DNA from: Bathymodiolus brooksi
Lineage: Eukaryota > Mollusca > Bivalvia > Mytilida > Modiolidae
Direction: 5' to 3'
DNA length: 64,000 nt
NCBI GenBank assembly: GCA_963680875.1
Contig: OY804580.1
Location: 92,719,353-92,783,352 of the forward strand
This document shows positions 24,061 through 37,138 of the stretch, in pieces. Position 1 is the first letter of the stretch, and each line of letters opens with the position of its first letter. The position numbers and the translations under genes were made by a program. The notes under the pieces were generated by a model. It was not told the DNA's origin. It saw nothing but the letters and a program-made list of their open reading frames with translations, and made no database searches.

Positions 24061-24840
24061 TCATAAGGTTGTTTCTGTTCTACAGGAATGGTTCCTGTAT
24101 TCTGTGCTATATCATTTTTGTCATAAGGTTTTTCCTGTTCTACAGGAATGGTTCCTGTATTATGTGCTATATCATATTTGTCATAAGGTTGTTTTTGTTC
24201 TACAGGAATGGTTCCTGTATTATGTGCTATATGATATTTGTCATAAGGCTGTTTTTGTTCTAGAGGAATGGTTCCTGTATTCTGTACTATATCATATTTG
24301 TCATAAGGTTGTTTCTGTTCTACAGGAATGGTTCCTGTATTCTGTGTAATATCATATTTGTCATAAGCTTGTTTCTGTTATGGAGGAATGGTTCCTGTAT
24401 TCTGTACTATATCATATTTGTCGTAAAGTTGTTTCTGTTCTACAGGAATGGTTCCTGTATTATGTGCAATATCATATTTGTCATAACGTTGTTTCTGTTC
24501 TACAGTAATGGTTCCTGTATTATGTGCTATATCATATTTGTCGTAAGGTTGTTTCTGTTCTACAGAAATGGTTCCTGTATTATATGCTATATTATATTTG
24601 TCGCAAGGTTGTTTCTGTTCTACAGAAATGGTTCCTGTATTATATGCTATATCATATTTGTCATAATGTTGTTTCTGTTCTACAGGAACGGTTCCTGTAT
24701 TTTGTGCTATATCATATTTGTCATGGGGTTGTTTCTGTTCTACAGGAATGGTTCCTGTATTCTGTACTATATCATATTTGTCATAAGGTTGTTTCTGTTT
24801 TACAGGAATGGTTCCTGTATTCTGTACTGTATCATATTTA
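24061..24840. repeat. 780-bp (13-unit) block duplication, first copy
   Basis: A block of 13 minisatellite units with rare variants in fixed order: ATCATTTTTG, AAGGTTTTTCC, ATGATATTTG, TTCTAGAGG, CTGTTATGGAGG, TACAGTAATGG and TCGCAAGG. It is repeated immediately downstream. It also appears at 36359-37138 in the larger duplication. Confidence 0.9.
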
Positions 24841-25560
24841 TCATAAGGTTGTTTCTGTTCTACAGGAATGGTTCCTGTATTCTGTGCTATATCATTTTTG
24901 TCATAAGGTTTTTCCTGTTCTACAGGAATGGTTCCTGTATTATGTGCTATATCATATTTGTCATAAGGTTGTTTTTGTTCTACAGGAATGGTTCCTGTAT
25001 TATGTGCTATATGATATTTGTCATAAGGCTGTTTTTGTTCTAGAGGAATGGTTCCTGTATTCTGTACTATATCATATTTGTCATAAGGTTGTTTCTGTTC
25101 TACAGGAATGGTTCCTGTATTCTGTGTAATATCATATTTGTCATAAGCTTGTTTCTGTTATGGAGGAATGGTTCCTGTATTCTGTACTATATCATATTTG
25201 TCGTAAAGTTGTTTCTGTTCTACAGGAATGGTTCCTGTATTATGTGCAATATCATATTTGTCATAATGTTGTTTCTGTTCTACAGTAATGGTTCCTGTAT
25301 TATGTGCTATATCATATTTGTCGTAAGGTTGTTTCTGTTCTACAGAAATGGTTCCTGTATTATATGCTATATTATATTTGTCGCAAGGTTGTTTCTGTTC
25401 TACAGAAATGGTTCCTGTATTTTGTGCTATATCATATTTGTCATGGGGTTGTTTCTGTTCTACAGGAATGGTTCCTGTATTCTGTACTATATCATATTTG
25501 TCATAAGGTTGTTTCTGTTTTACAGGAATGGTTCCTGTATTCTGTACTGTATCATATTTA
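24841..25560. repeat. Block duplication, second copy with one unit lost (720 bp)
   Basis: The same order of rare variants as the preceding 780-bp block, but two units near 25381 are fused into one, so this copy is one unit shorter. It recurs at 37139-37858. Confidence 0.88.
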
Positions 25561-25678
25561 TCATAAGGTTGTTTCTGTTCTACAGGAATGGTTCCTGTAT
25601 TATGTGCTATATCATATTTGTCATAAGGTTGTTTTTGTCCTACAGGAATGGTTCCTGTATTCTGTGCTATATCATATT

Positions 25679-25737
25679 TTCGTAATGTTGTTTTTGTATT
25701 ACAGGAATGGTTCCTGTATTCTGTGCTATATCATATT
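25679..25737. repeat. 59-bp length-variant unit
   Basis: One base is missing at the unit start (ATTTTCGTAATG for ATTTGTCGTAATG). The same variant is at 37977-38035. Confidence 0.88.
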
Positions 25738-26037
25738 TATCATAAGGTTGTTTCTCTTCTACAGGAATGGTTCCTGTATTATGTGCTATATCATATTTGT
25801 CGTAAGGTTGTTTTTGTACTACAGGAATGGTTCCTGTATTCTATGCTATATCATATTTGTCGTAAGGTTGTTTCTGTTCTACAGGAATGGTTCCTGTATT
25901 ATGTGCTATATCATATTTGACATAATGTTGTTTCTGTTCTACAGGGATGGTTCCTGTATTCTGTGCTATATCATATTTGTCATAAGGTTGTTTCTGTTCT
26001 ACAGGAATGGTTCCTGTATTCTGTACTATATGATATT

Positions 26038-26098
26038 TTTCATAATGATTGTTTATGTTCTACAGGAATGGTTCCTGTATTCTGTGTAATATCATATT
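26038..26098. repeat. 61-bp length-variant unit
   Basis: The unit carries an inserted A in AATGATTGTTTATG, where others read AATGTTGTTTCTG. Closely related 61-bp units occur at 27479-27539, 39296-39356, 44936-44996, 56276-56336 and 60357-60417. It is therefore a useful lineage marker and a recurrent frameshift. Confidence 0.9.
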
Positions 26099-27471
26099 TG
26101 TCATAATGTTGTTTCTGTTTTACAGAAATGGTTCCTGTATTCTGTGCTATATCATATTTGTCATAAGGCTGTTTCTGTTCTACATTAAAGGTTGCTGTAT
26201 TCTGTGCTATATCATATTGGTCATAATGTTGTTTTTGTTCTACAGGAATGGTTCCTGTATTCTGTGCTATATCATATTTATCATAAGGTTGTTTCTGTTC
26301 TACGGGAATGGTTCCTGTATTATGTGCTATATCATATTTGTCGTAAGGTTGTTTTTGTACTACAGGAATGGTTCCTGTATTCTGTGCTATATCATATTTA
26401 TCATAAGGTTGTTTCTCTTCTACAGGAATGGTTCCTGTATTATGTGCTATATCATATTTGTCGTAAGGTTGTTTTTGTACTACAGGAATGGTTCCTGTAT
26501 TCTATGCTATATCATATTTGTCGTAAGGTTGTTTCTGTTCTACAGGAATGGTTCCTGTATTATGTGCTATATCATATATGTCATAAGGTTGTTTTTGTTC
26601 TACAGGAATGGTTCCTGTATTCTGTACTATATCATATTTGTCATAATGTTGTTTCTGTTCTACAGGAATGGTTCCTGTATTATGTGATATATCATATTTG
26701 TCGTAAGGTTGTTTCTGTTCTACAGAAATGGTTCCTGTATTATTTGCTATATCATATTTGTCATAATGTTGTTTCTGTTCTACTGGAACGGTTCCTGTAT
26801 TTTGTGCTATATCATATTTGTCATAGGGTTGTTTCTGTTCTACAGGAATGGTTCCTTTATTCTGTGCTATATCATATTTGTCATAAGGTTGTTTCTGTTC
26901 TACAGGAATGGTTCCTGTATTCTGTACTATATCATATTTGTCATAAGGTTGTTTCTGTTCTACAGGAATGGTTCCTGTATTATGTGCTATATCATATTTG
27001 TCATAAAGTTGTTTTTGTTCTACAGGAATGGTTCCTGTAAAATGTGCTATATCATATTTGTCATAAGGTTGTTTCTGTTCTACAGGAATGGTTGCTGTAT
27101 ACTCTACAATATCATATTTGTCATAATGTTGTTTCTGTTCTACAGGAATGGTTCCTGTATTCTGTACTATATCATATTTGTCATAAGGTTGTTTTTGTTC
27201 TACAGGAATGTTTCCTGTATTATGTGTTATATCATATTTGTCATAAGGTTGTTTTTGTTCTACAGGAATGGTTCCTGTATTCTGTACTATATCATATTTG
27301 TCGTAAGGTTGTTTCTGTTCTAAAGGAATGGTTCCTGTATTATGTGCAATATCATATTTGTCATAAGGTTTTTTCTGTTCTACAGGAATGGTTACTGTAT
27401 TCTGTGCTATATCATATTTGTCGTAAGGTTGTTTCTGTTCTACAGGAATGGTTCCTGTATTATGTACTATA

Positions 27472-27921
27472 TCATATTTGTCGTAATGATTGTTTATGTT
27501 CTACAGGAATGGTTCCTGTATTCTGTGTAATATCATATTTGTCATAAGGTTGTTTCTGTTTTACAGAAATGGTTCCTGTATTATGTGCTATATCATATTT
27601 GTCATAAGGCTGTTTCTGTTCTACATTAATGGTTGCTGTATTCTGTGCTATATCATATTGGTCATAAAGTTGTTTCTGTTCTACAGGAATGGTTCCTGTA
27701 TTATGTGCTATATCATATTGGTCATAATGTTGTTTTTGTTCTACAGGAATGGTTCCTGTATTCTGTGCTATATCATATTTGTCGTAAGGTTGTTTTTGTA
27801 CTACAGGAATGGTTCCTGTATTCTGTGCTATATCATATTTCTCGGGTAACCTGTTCCTTAAAATATGAGGGTCTCCACCTATCAATTTCCGCTGCGAATC
27901 ATTGTTTGTTAATAAATTCAT
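27472..27921 (-). other. Chimeric satellite-minisatellite open frame (149 codons)
   Basis: Starts at an ATG in satellite sequence (27919-27921) and reads 27 satellite-derived codons (MNLLTNNDSQ and onward). It crosses the 27840 junction in frame with the 20-residue minus-strand repeat (KYDIAQNTGTIPV followed by VQK or EQK) and stops around the 61-bp unit. The satellite part is not conserved as an ORF in other monomers. I read it as an accident of the duplication breakpoint and not as a gene. It is still the only place where a true ATG leads into the repeat frame. Confidence 0.25.
27479..27539. repeat. 61-bp length-variant unit, second in array 1
   Basis: Same AATGATTGTTTATG variant as at 26038. 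It is followed by a fixed run of rare units (TTTTACAGAAATGG, then CTACATTAATGG, then ATATTGGTCATAAAG) that also follows the 61-bp units near 44936 and 56276. Confidence 0.9.
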
Positions 27922-28711
27922 TCGTATTCTTTTCTGGATTTGTTAGTATTATACATGTGTATCTGATATGCTTTCTAATTAGCTACTTACGGTATAATAC
28001 AGTTACTAGGTGGGAATACACTAGTATGTTCAATAGTAACCACCGCCATTGCCACAGTAAGAATTGTTAGGTATATGCGAAATATATCTGAATAATTGTA
28101 TATCTTTCAGGCTTGACACACCTTTAACTCCCTTTCAGAAAATACTTTAATTCCATTCTAATAATGCTCGCAGATTCCGACCTTAGATTAACAGGTGGAA
28201 CAAATCCGTTTTTGCTACCATTTGTGATACCAGTCCCTATTTTTTTGAGTTTTCTCCCTTCGTATGACATCTAACCCAGTTCTTCTGATGTGATGATGTA
28301 TGCATATATAGCATGGGCCTTATTTACAAACTTGGAGACTTTCTCCACATTAATTGATTTTCAGAAGAAGTGTTATGGTAAATATACTCCCAAAGCTGTT
28401 TTTGTTGCTGTTTATATATACTAAGTATCACACCAATTTTCAGTAGAGCCAGTTATTCTAGATGCTCCTGTTGTTTCCTAGTTGATAGTTCACAATGCTT
28501 ACTAATACTCTGAAAGCAGTTATCTCCATCTAATATACAATGAAGCTATTGACAATTAATAGAGTTCTGACGTTTCGTATATATAATGAAATTATATGGT
28601 TTTGGTAGATTTCGTCCAAACATGTCTTTTTGTACGATTTCGATATATCATTTCTAAAATCATAATTTCATTAACAAATCAACTCGATATTTCCAGAATT
28701 ATACATATTTT
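27841..28711. repeat. 5'-truncated mosaic satellite monomer
   Basis: Corresponds to 15543-16413. The first 99 bp of the monomer are missing because the duplication junction lies inside it. Confidence 0.9.
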
Positions 28712-29682
28712 GAAAACATATGTACCCATATAAAGTTGTTTCACGAGAAATAAATCATTCGATAAATTGTATGTACTATCGACGCCTTTTTGGTGCGAAA
28801 TCGAAAAATTCTCGGGTAACCTGTTCCTTAAAATATGAGGGTCTCCACCTATCAATTTTCGCTACGAATCATTGTTTGTAAATAAATTCATTCGTATTCT
28901 TTTCTGGATTTGTTAGTATTATACATGTGTATCTGATATGCTTTCTAATTAGCTACTTACGGTATAATACAGTTACCAGGTGGGAATACACTAGTGTGTT
29001 CTATAGTAACCACCGGCATTGTCACAGTAAGAATTGTTAGGTATATACGAAATATATCTGAATAATTGTATATCTTTCAGGCTTGACACACCTTTAACTC
29101 CCTTTCAGAAAATACTTTAATTTTATTCAAATAATGTTCGCAGATTCCGACCTTAGATTAACAGGTGGAACAAATCCGGTGTTTGCTACCATTTGTGATA
29201 CCAGTCCCTATGTTTTTGAGTTTTCTCCCTTCGTGTGACATCTAACCCAGTTCTTCTCATGTGATAATGTAGGCATATATAGCATTGGACTTGCTTACAA
29301 ACTTGGAGGATTTCTCCACATTAATTGATTTTCAGAAGAAGTGTTTTGGTAAATATAGTCCCAAAGCTGTTTTTGTTGCTGTTTATATATACTAAGTATT
29401 ACTCCAATTTTCAGTAGAGGCAGTTATTCTAAATGCTCCTGTTGTTTCCTAGTTGATAGTTCACAATGCTTACTAATACTCTGAAAGCAGTTATCTCCAT
29501 CTAATATACAATGAATCTATTGACAATTAATAGAGTTCTGACGTTTCGTATTTATAATGAAATTATATGGTTTTGGTAGATTTCGTCCAAACATGTCTTT
29601 TTGTACGATTTCGATAAATGATTTCAAAAATCATAATTTCATTAACAAATCAACTCGATATTTCCAGAATTTTACATATTTC
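28712..29682. repeat. Satellite monomer (971 bp)
   Basis: Counterpart of 16414-17384, with the same private GGTGCGAAATCG and TTCTCATGTGATAATGTAGG marks. Confidence 0.9.
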
Positions 29683-30653
29683 GAAAACATATGTACCCAT
29701 GTAAAGTTGTTTCACGAGAAATAAATCATTCGATAAATTGTATGTACTATCGACGCCTTTTTGGTGCCAAATCGAAAAATTCTCGGGTAACATGTTCCTT
29801 AAAATATGAGGGTCTCCACCTATCAATTTTCGCTACGAATCATTGTTTGTAAATAAATTCATTCGTATTCTTTTCTGGATTTGTTAGTATTATACATGTG
29901 TATCTGATATGCTTTCTAATTAGCTACTTACGGTATAATACAGTTACCAGGTGGGAATACACTAGTGTGTTCTATAGTAACCACCGGCATTGTCACAGTA
30001 AGAATTGTTAGGTATATACGAAATATATCTGAATAATTGTATATCTTTCAGGCTTGACACACCTTTAACTCCCTTTCAGAAAATACTTTAATTTTATTCA
30101 AATAATGTTCGCAGATTCCGACCTTAGATTAACAGGTGGAACAAATCCGGTGTTTGCTACCATTTGTGATACCAGTCCCTATGTTTTTGAGTTTTCTCCC
30201 TTCGTGTGACATCTAACCCAGTTCTTCTCATGTGATAATGTAGGCATATATAGCATTGGACTTGCTTACAAACTTGGAGGATTTCTCCACATTAATTGAT
30301 TTTCAGAAGAAGTGTTTTGGTAAATATAGTCCCAAAGCTGTTTTTGTTGCTGTTTATATATACTAAGTATTACTCCAATTTTCAGTAGAGGCAGTTATTC
30401 TAAATGCTCCTGTTGTTTCCTAGTTGATAGTTCACAATGCTTACTAATACTCTGAAAGCAGTTATCTCCATCTAATATACAATGAATCTATTGACAATTA
30501 ATAGAGTTCTGACGTTTCGTATTTATAATGAAATTATATGGTTTTGGTAGATTTCGTCCAAACATGTCTTTTTGTACGATTTCGATAAATGATTTCAAAA
30601 ATCATAATTTCATTAACAAATCAACTCGATATTTCCAGAATTTTACATATTTC
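29683..30653. repeat. Satellite monomer (971 bp)
   Basis: Counterpart of 17385-18355 and near-identical to its left neighbour. Confidence 0.9.
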
Positions 30654-31626
30654 GAAAACATATGTACCCATGTAAAGTTGTTTCACGAGAAATAAATCAT
30701 TCGGTAAATTGTATGTACTATCGACGCCTTTTTGGTGCCAAATGGAAAAATTCTCGGGTAACCTGTTCCTTAAAATATGAGGGTCTCCACCTATCAATTT
30801 TCGCTACGAATCATTGTTTGTAAATAAATTCATTCGTATTCTTTTCTGGAATTGTTAGTATTATACATGTGTATCTGATATGCTTTCTAATTAGCTACAT
30901 ACGGTATAATACAGTTACCAGTTGGGAATACACTAGTCTGTTCTATAGTAACCACCGCCATTGCCACAGTAAGAATTGTTAGGTATATACGAAATATATC
31001 TGAATAATTGTATATCTATCAGGCTTGACACACCTTTAACTCCCTTTCAGAAAATACTTTAATTCCATTCAAATAATGTTCGCAGATTCCGACCTTAGAT
31101 TAGCAGGTGGAACAAATCCGGTTTTTGCTACCATTTGTGATACCAGTCACTATGTTTTTGGGTGTTCTCCCTTCGTGTGACATCTAACCCAGTTCTTCTG
31201 ATGTGATAATGTATGCATATATAGCATGGGACTTATTTACAAACTTGGAGACTTTCTCCACATTAATTGATTTTCAGAAGAAGTGTTATGGTAAATATAC
31301 TCCCAAAGCTGTTTTTTGTTGCTGGTTTATATATACTAAGTATCACACCAATTTTCAGTAGATGCAGTTATTGTAAATGCCCCTATTGTTTCCTAATTGA
31401 TAGTTCACAATGCCTCCTAATACTCTGAAAGCACTTATCTCCATCTAATATACAATGAATCTATTGACAATTAATAGAGTTTTGACGTTTCGTATATATA
31501 ATGAAATTATATGGTTTTGGTAGATTTCGCCCAAACATGCCTTTTTGTACGATTTCGATATATCATTTCTAAAATCATAATTTCATTAACAAATCAACTC
31601 GATATTTCCAGAATTTTACATACTTT
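30654..31626. repeat. Satellite monomer (973 bp)
   Basis: Counterpart of 18356-19328. It differs at 31377 (A here, T at 19079). Confidence 0.9.
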
Positions 31627-32598
31627 GAAAACAGATGTACCCATGTAAAGTTGTTTCACGAGAAAAAAATCATTCGATAAATTGTATGTACTATCGACGC
31701 CTTTTTGGTGCCAAATGGAAACATTCTCGGGTAACCTGTTCCTTAAAATATGAGGGTCTCCACCTATCAATTTTCGCTACGAATCATTGTTTGTAAATAA
31801 ATTCATTCGTATTCTTTTCTGGAATTGTTAGTATTATACATGTGTATCCGATATGCTTTCTAATTAGCTACTTACGGTATAATACAGTTACTAGGTGGGA
31901 ATACACTAGTGTGTTCTATAATAACCACCGCCATTGCCACTGTACGAATTGTTAGGTATATACGAAATATATCTGAATAAATGTATATCTTTCAGGCTTG
32001 ACACACCTTTTACTCCCTTTCAGAAATAACTTTAATTCCATTCAAATAATGCTCGCAGATTCCGACCTTAGATTAACAGGTGGAACACATCCGGTTTTTG
32101 CTACCATTTGTAATACCAGTCCCTATTTTTTGAGTTTTCTCCCTTTGTGTGACATCTAACCCAGTTCTTCTGATGTGATAATGTATGCATATATAGCATG
32201 GGACTTATTTACAAACTTGGAGACTTTCTCCACAATAATCGATTTTCAGAAGAGGTGTTATGGTAAATATACTCCAAAAGCTGTTTTTTGTTGCTGATTT
32301 ATATATACTAAGTATCACGCTAATTTTCAGTAGAGGCAGTTATTCTAAATGCTCCTATTGTTTCCTAATTGATAGTTCACAATGCCTCCTAATACTCTGA
32401 AAGCAGTTATCTCCATCTAATATACAATGAAGCTATTGACAATTAATAGAGATCTGACGTTTCGTATATATAATGAAATTATATGGTTTTGGTAGATTTC
32501 GCCCAAACATGTCTTTTTGTACGATTTCGATATATCATTTCTAAAATCATAATTTCATTAACAAATCAACTCGATATTTCCAGAATTTTACATATTTT
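31627..32598. repeat. Satellite monomer (972 bp)
   Basis: Counterpart of 19329-20300, beginning GAAAACAGATG. Confidence 0.9.
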
Positions 32599-33611
32599 GA
32601 AAACATATGTACCCATGTAAATTTGTTTCACGAGAAATAAATCATTCGATAAATTGTATGTACTATCGACGCCTTTTTGGTGCCAAATGGAAAAATTATC
32701 CGGTAACCTGTTCCTTAAAATATGAGGGTTTCCACCTATCAATTTTCGCTACGAATCATTGTTTGTAAATAAATTCATTCGTATTCTTTTCTGGAATTGT
32801 TAGTGTAAATAAATTCATTCGTATTCTTTTCTGGAATTGTTAGTATTGTACATGTGTATCTGATATGCTTTCTAATTAGCTACTTACGGTATAATACAGT
32901 TACTAAGTGGGAATACACTAGTGTGTTCTATAGTAACCACCGGCATTGCGACAGTAAGAATTGTTAGGTATATACGAAATAAATCTGAATAATTGTATAT
33001 CTATCAGGCTTGACACACCTTTAACTCCCTTTCAGAAAATACTTTAATTCCATTCAAATAATGTTCGCAGATTCCGACCTTAGATTAGCAGGGGGAACAA
33101 ATCCGGTTTTTGCTACCATTTGTGATACCAGTCACTATTTGTTTGAGTGTTCTCCCTTCGTGTGACATCTAACCCAGTTCTTCTGATGTGATAATGTATG
33201 CATATATAGCATGGGACTTATTTACAAACTTGGAGACTTTCTCCACATTAATTGATTTTCAGAAGAAGTGTTATGGTAAATATACTCCCAAAGCTGTTTT
33301 TTGTTGCTGGTTTATATATACTAAGTATCACACCAATTTTCAGTAGAGGCAGTTATTGTAAATGCTCCTATTGTTTCCTAATTGATAGTTCACAATGCCT
33401 CCTAATATTCTGAAAGCAGTTATCTCCATCTAATATACAATGAAGCTATTGACAATTAATAGAGTTCTGACGTTTCGTATTTATAATGAAATTATATGGT
33501 TTTGGTAGATTTCGCCCAAACATGTCTTTTTGTACGATTTCGATATATCATTTCTAGAATCATAATTTCATTAATAAATCAACTCGATATTTCCAGAATT
33601 TTACATATTTC
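32599..33611. repeat. Satellite monomer with 40-bp duplication (1,013 bp)
   Basis: Counterpart of 20301-21313. It includes the perfect 40-bp tandem duplication at 32765-32844. Confidence 0.9.
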
Positions 33612-33943
33612 GAAAACATATGTACCCATGTAAAGTTGTTTCACGAGAAATAAATCATTCGGTAAATTGTATGTACTATCGACGCCTTTTTGGTGTCAAA
33701 TGGAAAAATTCTCTGGTTACCTGTTCCTTAAAATATGAGGGTCTCCACCTATCAATTTTCGCAACGAATCATTGTTTGTAAATAAATTCATTCGTATTCT
33801 TTTCTGGAATTGTTAGTATTATACATGTGTATCCGATATGCTTTCTAATTAGCTACGTACGGTATAATACAGTTACTAGGTGTGAATACACTAGTCTGTT
33901 CTATAGTAACCACCGGCATTGCCACAGTAAGAATTGTTAGGTA
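33612..33943. repeat. Truncated terminal satellite monomer (332 bp)
   Basis: Counterpart of 21314-21645. It ends in GTTAGGTA followed by CATG and the minisatellite. Confidence 0.9.
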
Positions 33944-36358
33944 CATGTATATCATATTTGTCATAAGGTTGTTTCTGTTCTACAGGAATGGTTCCTGTAT
34001 TCTGTGCTATATCATATTTGTCGTAAGGTTGTCTCTGTTCTACAGGAATGGTTTCTGTATTATGTGCTATATCATATTTGTCATAAGGTTGTTTTTGTTC
34101 TACAGGAATGGTTCCTGTATTCTGTACTATATCATATTTGTCGTAAGGTTGTTTCTGTTCTACAGGAATGGTTCCTGTATTCTGTGCTATATGATATTTG
34201 TCATAATGTTATTTCTGTTCTACAGGAATGGTTGCTGTATTCTGTGCTATATCATATTTGTCATAAGGTTTTTTCTGTTCTACAGGAATGGTTCCTGTAT
34301 TCTGTGCTATATCATATTTGTCATAAGGTTGTTTCTGTTTTACAGAAATGTTTCCTGTATTCTGTGCTATATCATATTTGTCATAAGGCTGTTTCTGTTC
34401 TACAGTAATGGTTGCTGTATTCTGTGCTATATCATATTGGTCATAAAGTTGTTTCTGTTCTGCAGGAATGGTTCCTGTATTATGTGCTATATCATATTTG
34501 TCATAATGTTGTTTTTGTTCTAAAGGAATGGTTCCTGTATTCTGTACTATATCATATTTGTCATAAGGTTGTTTTTGTACTACAGGAATGGTTCCTGTAT
34601 TCTGTGCTATATCATATTTGTCGTAAAGTTGTTTCTGTTCTACAGGAATGGTTCCTGTATTCTGTGCTATATCATATTTGTCATAAGGTTGTTTCTGTTC
34701 TACAGGAATGGTTCCTGTATTATGTGCTATATCATATTTTTCGTAAGGTTGTTTCTGTTCTACAGGAATGGTTCCTTTATTCTGTGCTATACCATATTTG
34801 TCATAAGGTTGTTTTTGTTCTACAGGAATGGTTCCTGTATTCTGTGCTATATCATATTTGTCATAAGGTTGTTTCTGTTCTACAGGAATGGTTCCTGTAT
34901 TCTGTGTTATATCATATTTGTCATAAGGTTATTTCTGTTCTACAGGAATGGTTCCTGTATTATGTGCTATATCATATTTGTCATAAGGTTTTTTCTGTTC
35001 TACAGGAATGGTTCCTGTATTCTATGTTATATCATATTTGTCATAAGGTTGTTTCTGTTCTACAGGAATGGTTCCTGTATTATGTGCTATATCATATTTG
35101 TCATAAGGTTTTTTCTGTTCTACAGGAATGGTTCCTGTATTATGTGCTATATCATATTTGTCATAAGGTTGCTTTTGTTCTACAGGAATGGTTCCTGTAT
35201 TATGTGCTATATCATATTTGTCATAAGCTATTTGTTGTTCTACAGGAATGGTTCCTGTATTCTGTACTATATCATATTTGTCGTAAGGTTGTTTCTGTTC
35301 TACAGGAATGGTTCCTGTATTCTGTGTAATATCATATTTGTCATAAGGTTGTTTCTGTTCTAGAGGAATGGTTCCTGTATTCTGTACTATATCATATTTG
35401 TCGTAAGGTTGTTTCTGTTCTACAGGAATGGTTCCTGTATTATGTCCAATATCATATTTGTCATAATGTTGTTTCTGTTCTACAGGAATGGTTCCTGTAT
35501 TATATGCTATATCCTATTTGTCGTAAGGTTGTTTCTGTTCTACAGAAATGGTTCCTGTATTATATGCTATATCATATTTGTCATATTGTTGTTTCTGTTC
35601 TACAGGAACGGTTCCTGTATTTTGTGCTATCATATTTGTCATGGGGTTGTTTCTGTTCTACAGGAACGGTTCCTGTATTTTGTGCTATATCATATTTGTC
35701 ATGGGGTTGTTTCTGTTCTACAGGAATGGTTCCTGTATTCTGTACTATATCATATTTGTCATAAGGTTGTTTCTGTTCTACAGGAATGGTTCCTGTATTC
35801 TGTACTATATCATATTTATCATAAGGTTGTTTCTTGTCTACTGGAATTGTTCCTGTATTATGTGCAATATCATATTTGTCATAAGGTTGTTGTTGTTCTA
35901 CAGGAATGGTTCCTGTATTATGTGCTATATCATATTTGTCATAAGGTTGTTTCTGTTCTACAGGAATGGTTCCTGTATTCTGTACTATATCATATTTGTC
36001 AAAATGTTGTTTCTGTTCTACAGGAATGGTTCCTGTATTATGTGATATATCATATTTGTCGTAAGGTTGTTCCTGTTCTACAGGAATGGTTCCTGTATTC
36101 TGTACTATATCATATTTGTCGTAAGGTTGTTTCTGTTCTACAGGAATTGTTCCTGTATTATGTGCTATATCATATTTGTCATAAGGTTGTTTTTGTTCTA
36201 CATGAATGGTTCCTGTATTATGTGCTATATCATATTTGTCGTAAGGTTGTTTCTGTTCTACAGAAATGGTTCCTGTATTATATGCTATATCATATTTGTC
36301 ATAAGGTTTTCTTTGTTCTACAGGAATGGTTCCTGTATTCTGTGCTATATCATATTTA

Positions 36359-37138
36359 TCATAAGGTTGTTTCTGTTCTACAGGAATGGTTCCTGTATTC
36401 TGTGCTATATCATTTTTGTCATAAGGTTTTTCCTGTTCTACAGGAATGGTTCCTGTATTATGTGCTATATCATATTTGTCATAAGGTTGTTTTTGTTCTA
36501 CAGGAATGGTTCCTGTATTATGTGCTATATGATATTTGTCATAAGGCTGTTTTTGTTCTAGAGGAATGGTTCCTGTATTCTGTACTATATCATATTTGTC
36601 ATAAGGTTGTTTCTGTTCTACAGGAATGGTTCCTGTATTCTGTGTAATATCATATTTGTCATAAGCTTGTTTCTGTTATGGAGGAATGGTTCCTGTATTC
36701 TGTACTATATCATATTTGTCGTAAAGTTGTTTCTGTTCTACAGGAATGGTTCCTGTATTATGTGCAATATCATATTTGTCATAACGTTGTTTCTGTTCTA
36801 CAGTAATGGTTCCTGTATTATGTGCTATATCATATTTGTCGTAAGGTTGTTTCTGTTCTACAGAAATGGTTCCTGTATTATATGCTATATTATATTTGTC
36901 GCAAGGTTGTTTCTGTTCTACAGAAATGGTTCCTGTATTATATGCTATATCATATTTGTCATAATGTTGTTTCTGTTCTACAGGAACGGTTCCTGTATTT
37001 TGTGCTATATCATATTTGTCATGGGGTTGTTTCTGTTCTACAGGAATGGTTCCTGTATTCTGTACTATATCATATTTGTCATAAGGTTGTTTCTGTTTTA
37101 CAGGAATGGTTCCTGTATTCTGTACTGTATCATATTTA
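36359..37138. repeat. 780-bp block, copy within duplication 2
   Basis: Counterpart of 24061-24840 with the same rare-unit order. Confidence 0.88.

Larger units (their letters stand above)
15543..27840. repeat. 12,298-bp segmental tandem duplication, copy 1
   Basis: This segment holds most of one mosaic monomer, six further satellite monomers or parts, and all of minisatellite array 1. It is repeated directly downstream from 27841 at an offset of 12,298 bp. Matching private features in both copies include the 40-bp duplication, the truncated terminal monomer with the CATG junction, and the 58-bp and 59-bp minisatellite units. The substitutions I noticed between copies are at 19079/31377, 22053/34351, 23544/35842, 23905/36203 and 25699/37997. 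I did not make an exhaustive list. Confidence 0.95.
21646..27840. repeat. 60-bp minisatellite array 1
   Basis: About 103 tandem units of 60 bp. A typical unit reads, in parts, TGTCATAAGGTTGTTTCTG, TTCTACAGGAATGGTTCC and TGTATTCTGTGCTATATCAT, then ATT. The consensus has 27 T, 12 A, 12 G and 9 C, so the plus strand is strongly T-rich. Variation is concentrated at a few sites: CAT/CGT before AAGG, AAGG/AATG/AAAG, TTTCTG/TTTTTG, TTC/TAC/TCC before TACAGG, GGAATGG/GAAATGG/GGAACGG, ATTCTG/ATTATG and GTGC/GTAC. Units are preserved in length except for single 58-, 59- and 61-bp units. The array ends abruptly at 27840 in mid-unit, where satellite sequence resumes. Confidence 0.96.
27841..33943. repeat. 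Satellite DNA block 2
   Basis: Second occurrence of the satellite family. It begins in mid-monomer at the duplication junction and ends in the same truncated monomer as block 1. All its monomers correspond one to one with those at 15543-21645. No gene or other feature is seen in it. Confidence 0.95.

Noticed and set aside
21646..27840. CRISPR array
   Set aside because: Units are contiguous 60-bp repeats without unique spacers, and no cas-like ORF exists in the window.
21646..27840. Clean insertion of minisatellite array 1 into a satellite monomer
   Set aside because: The satellite leaves at monomer position about 332 but resumes at position about 100, so the flanks do not join. The tandem duplication explains the return.
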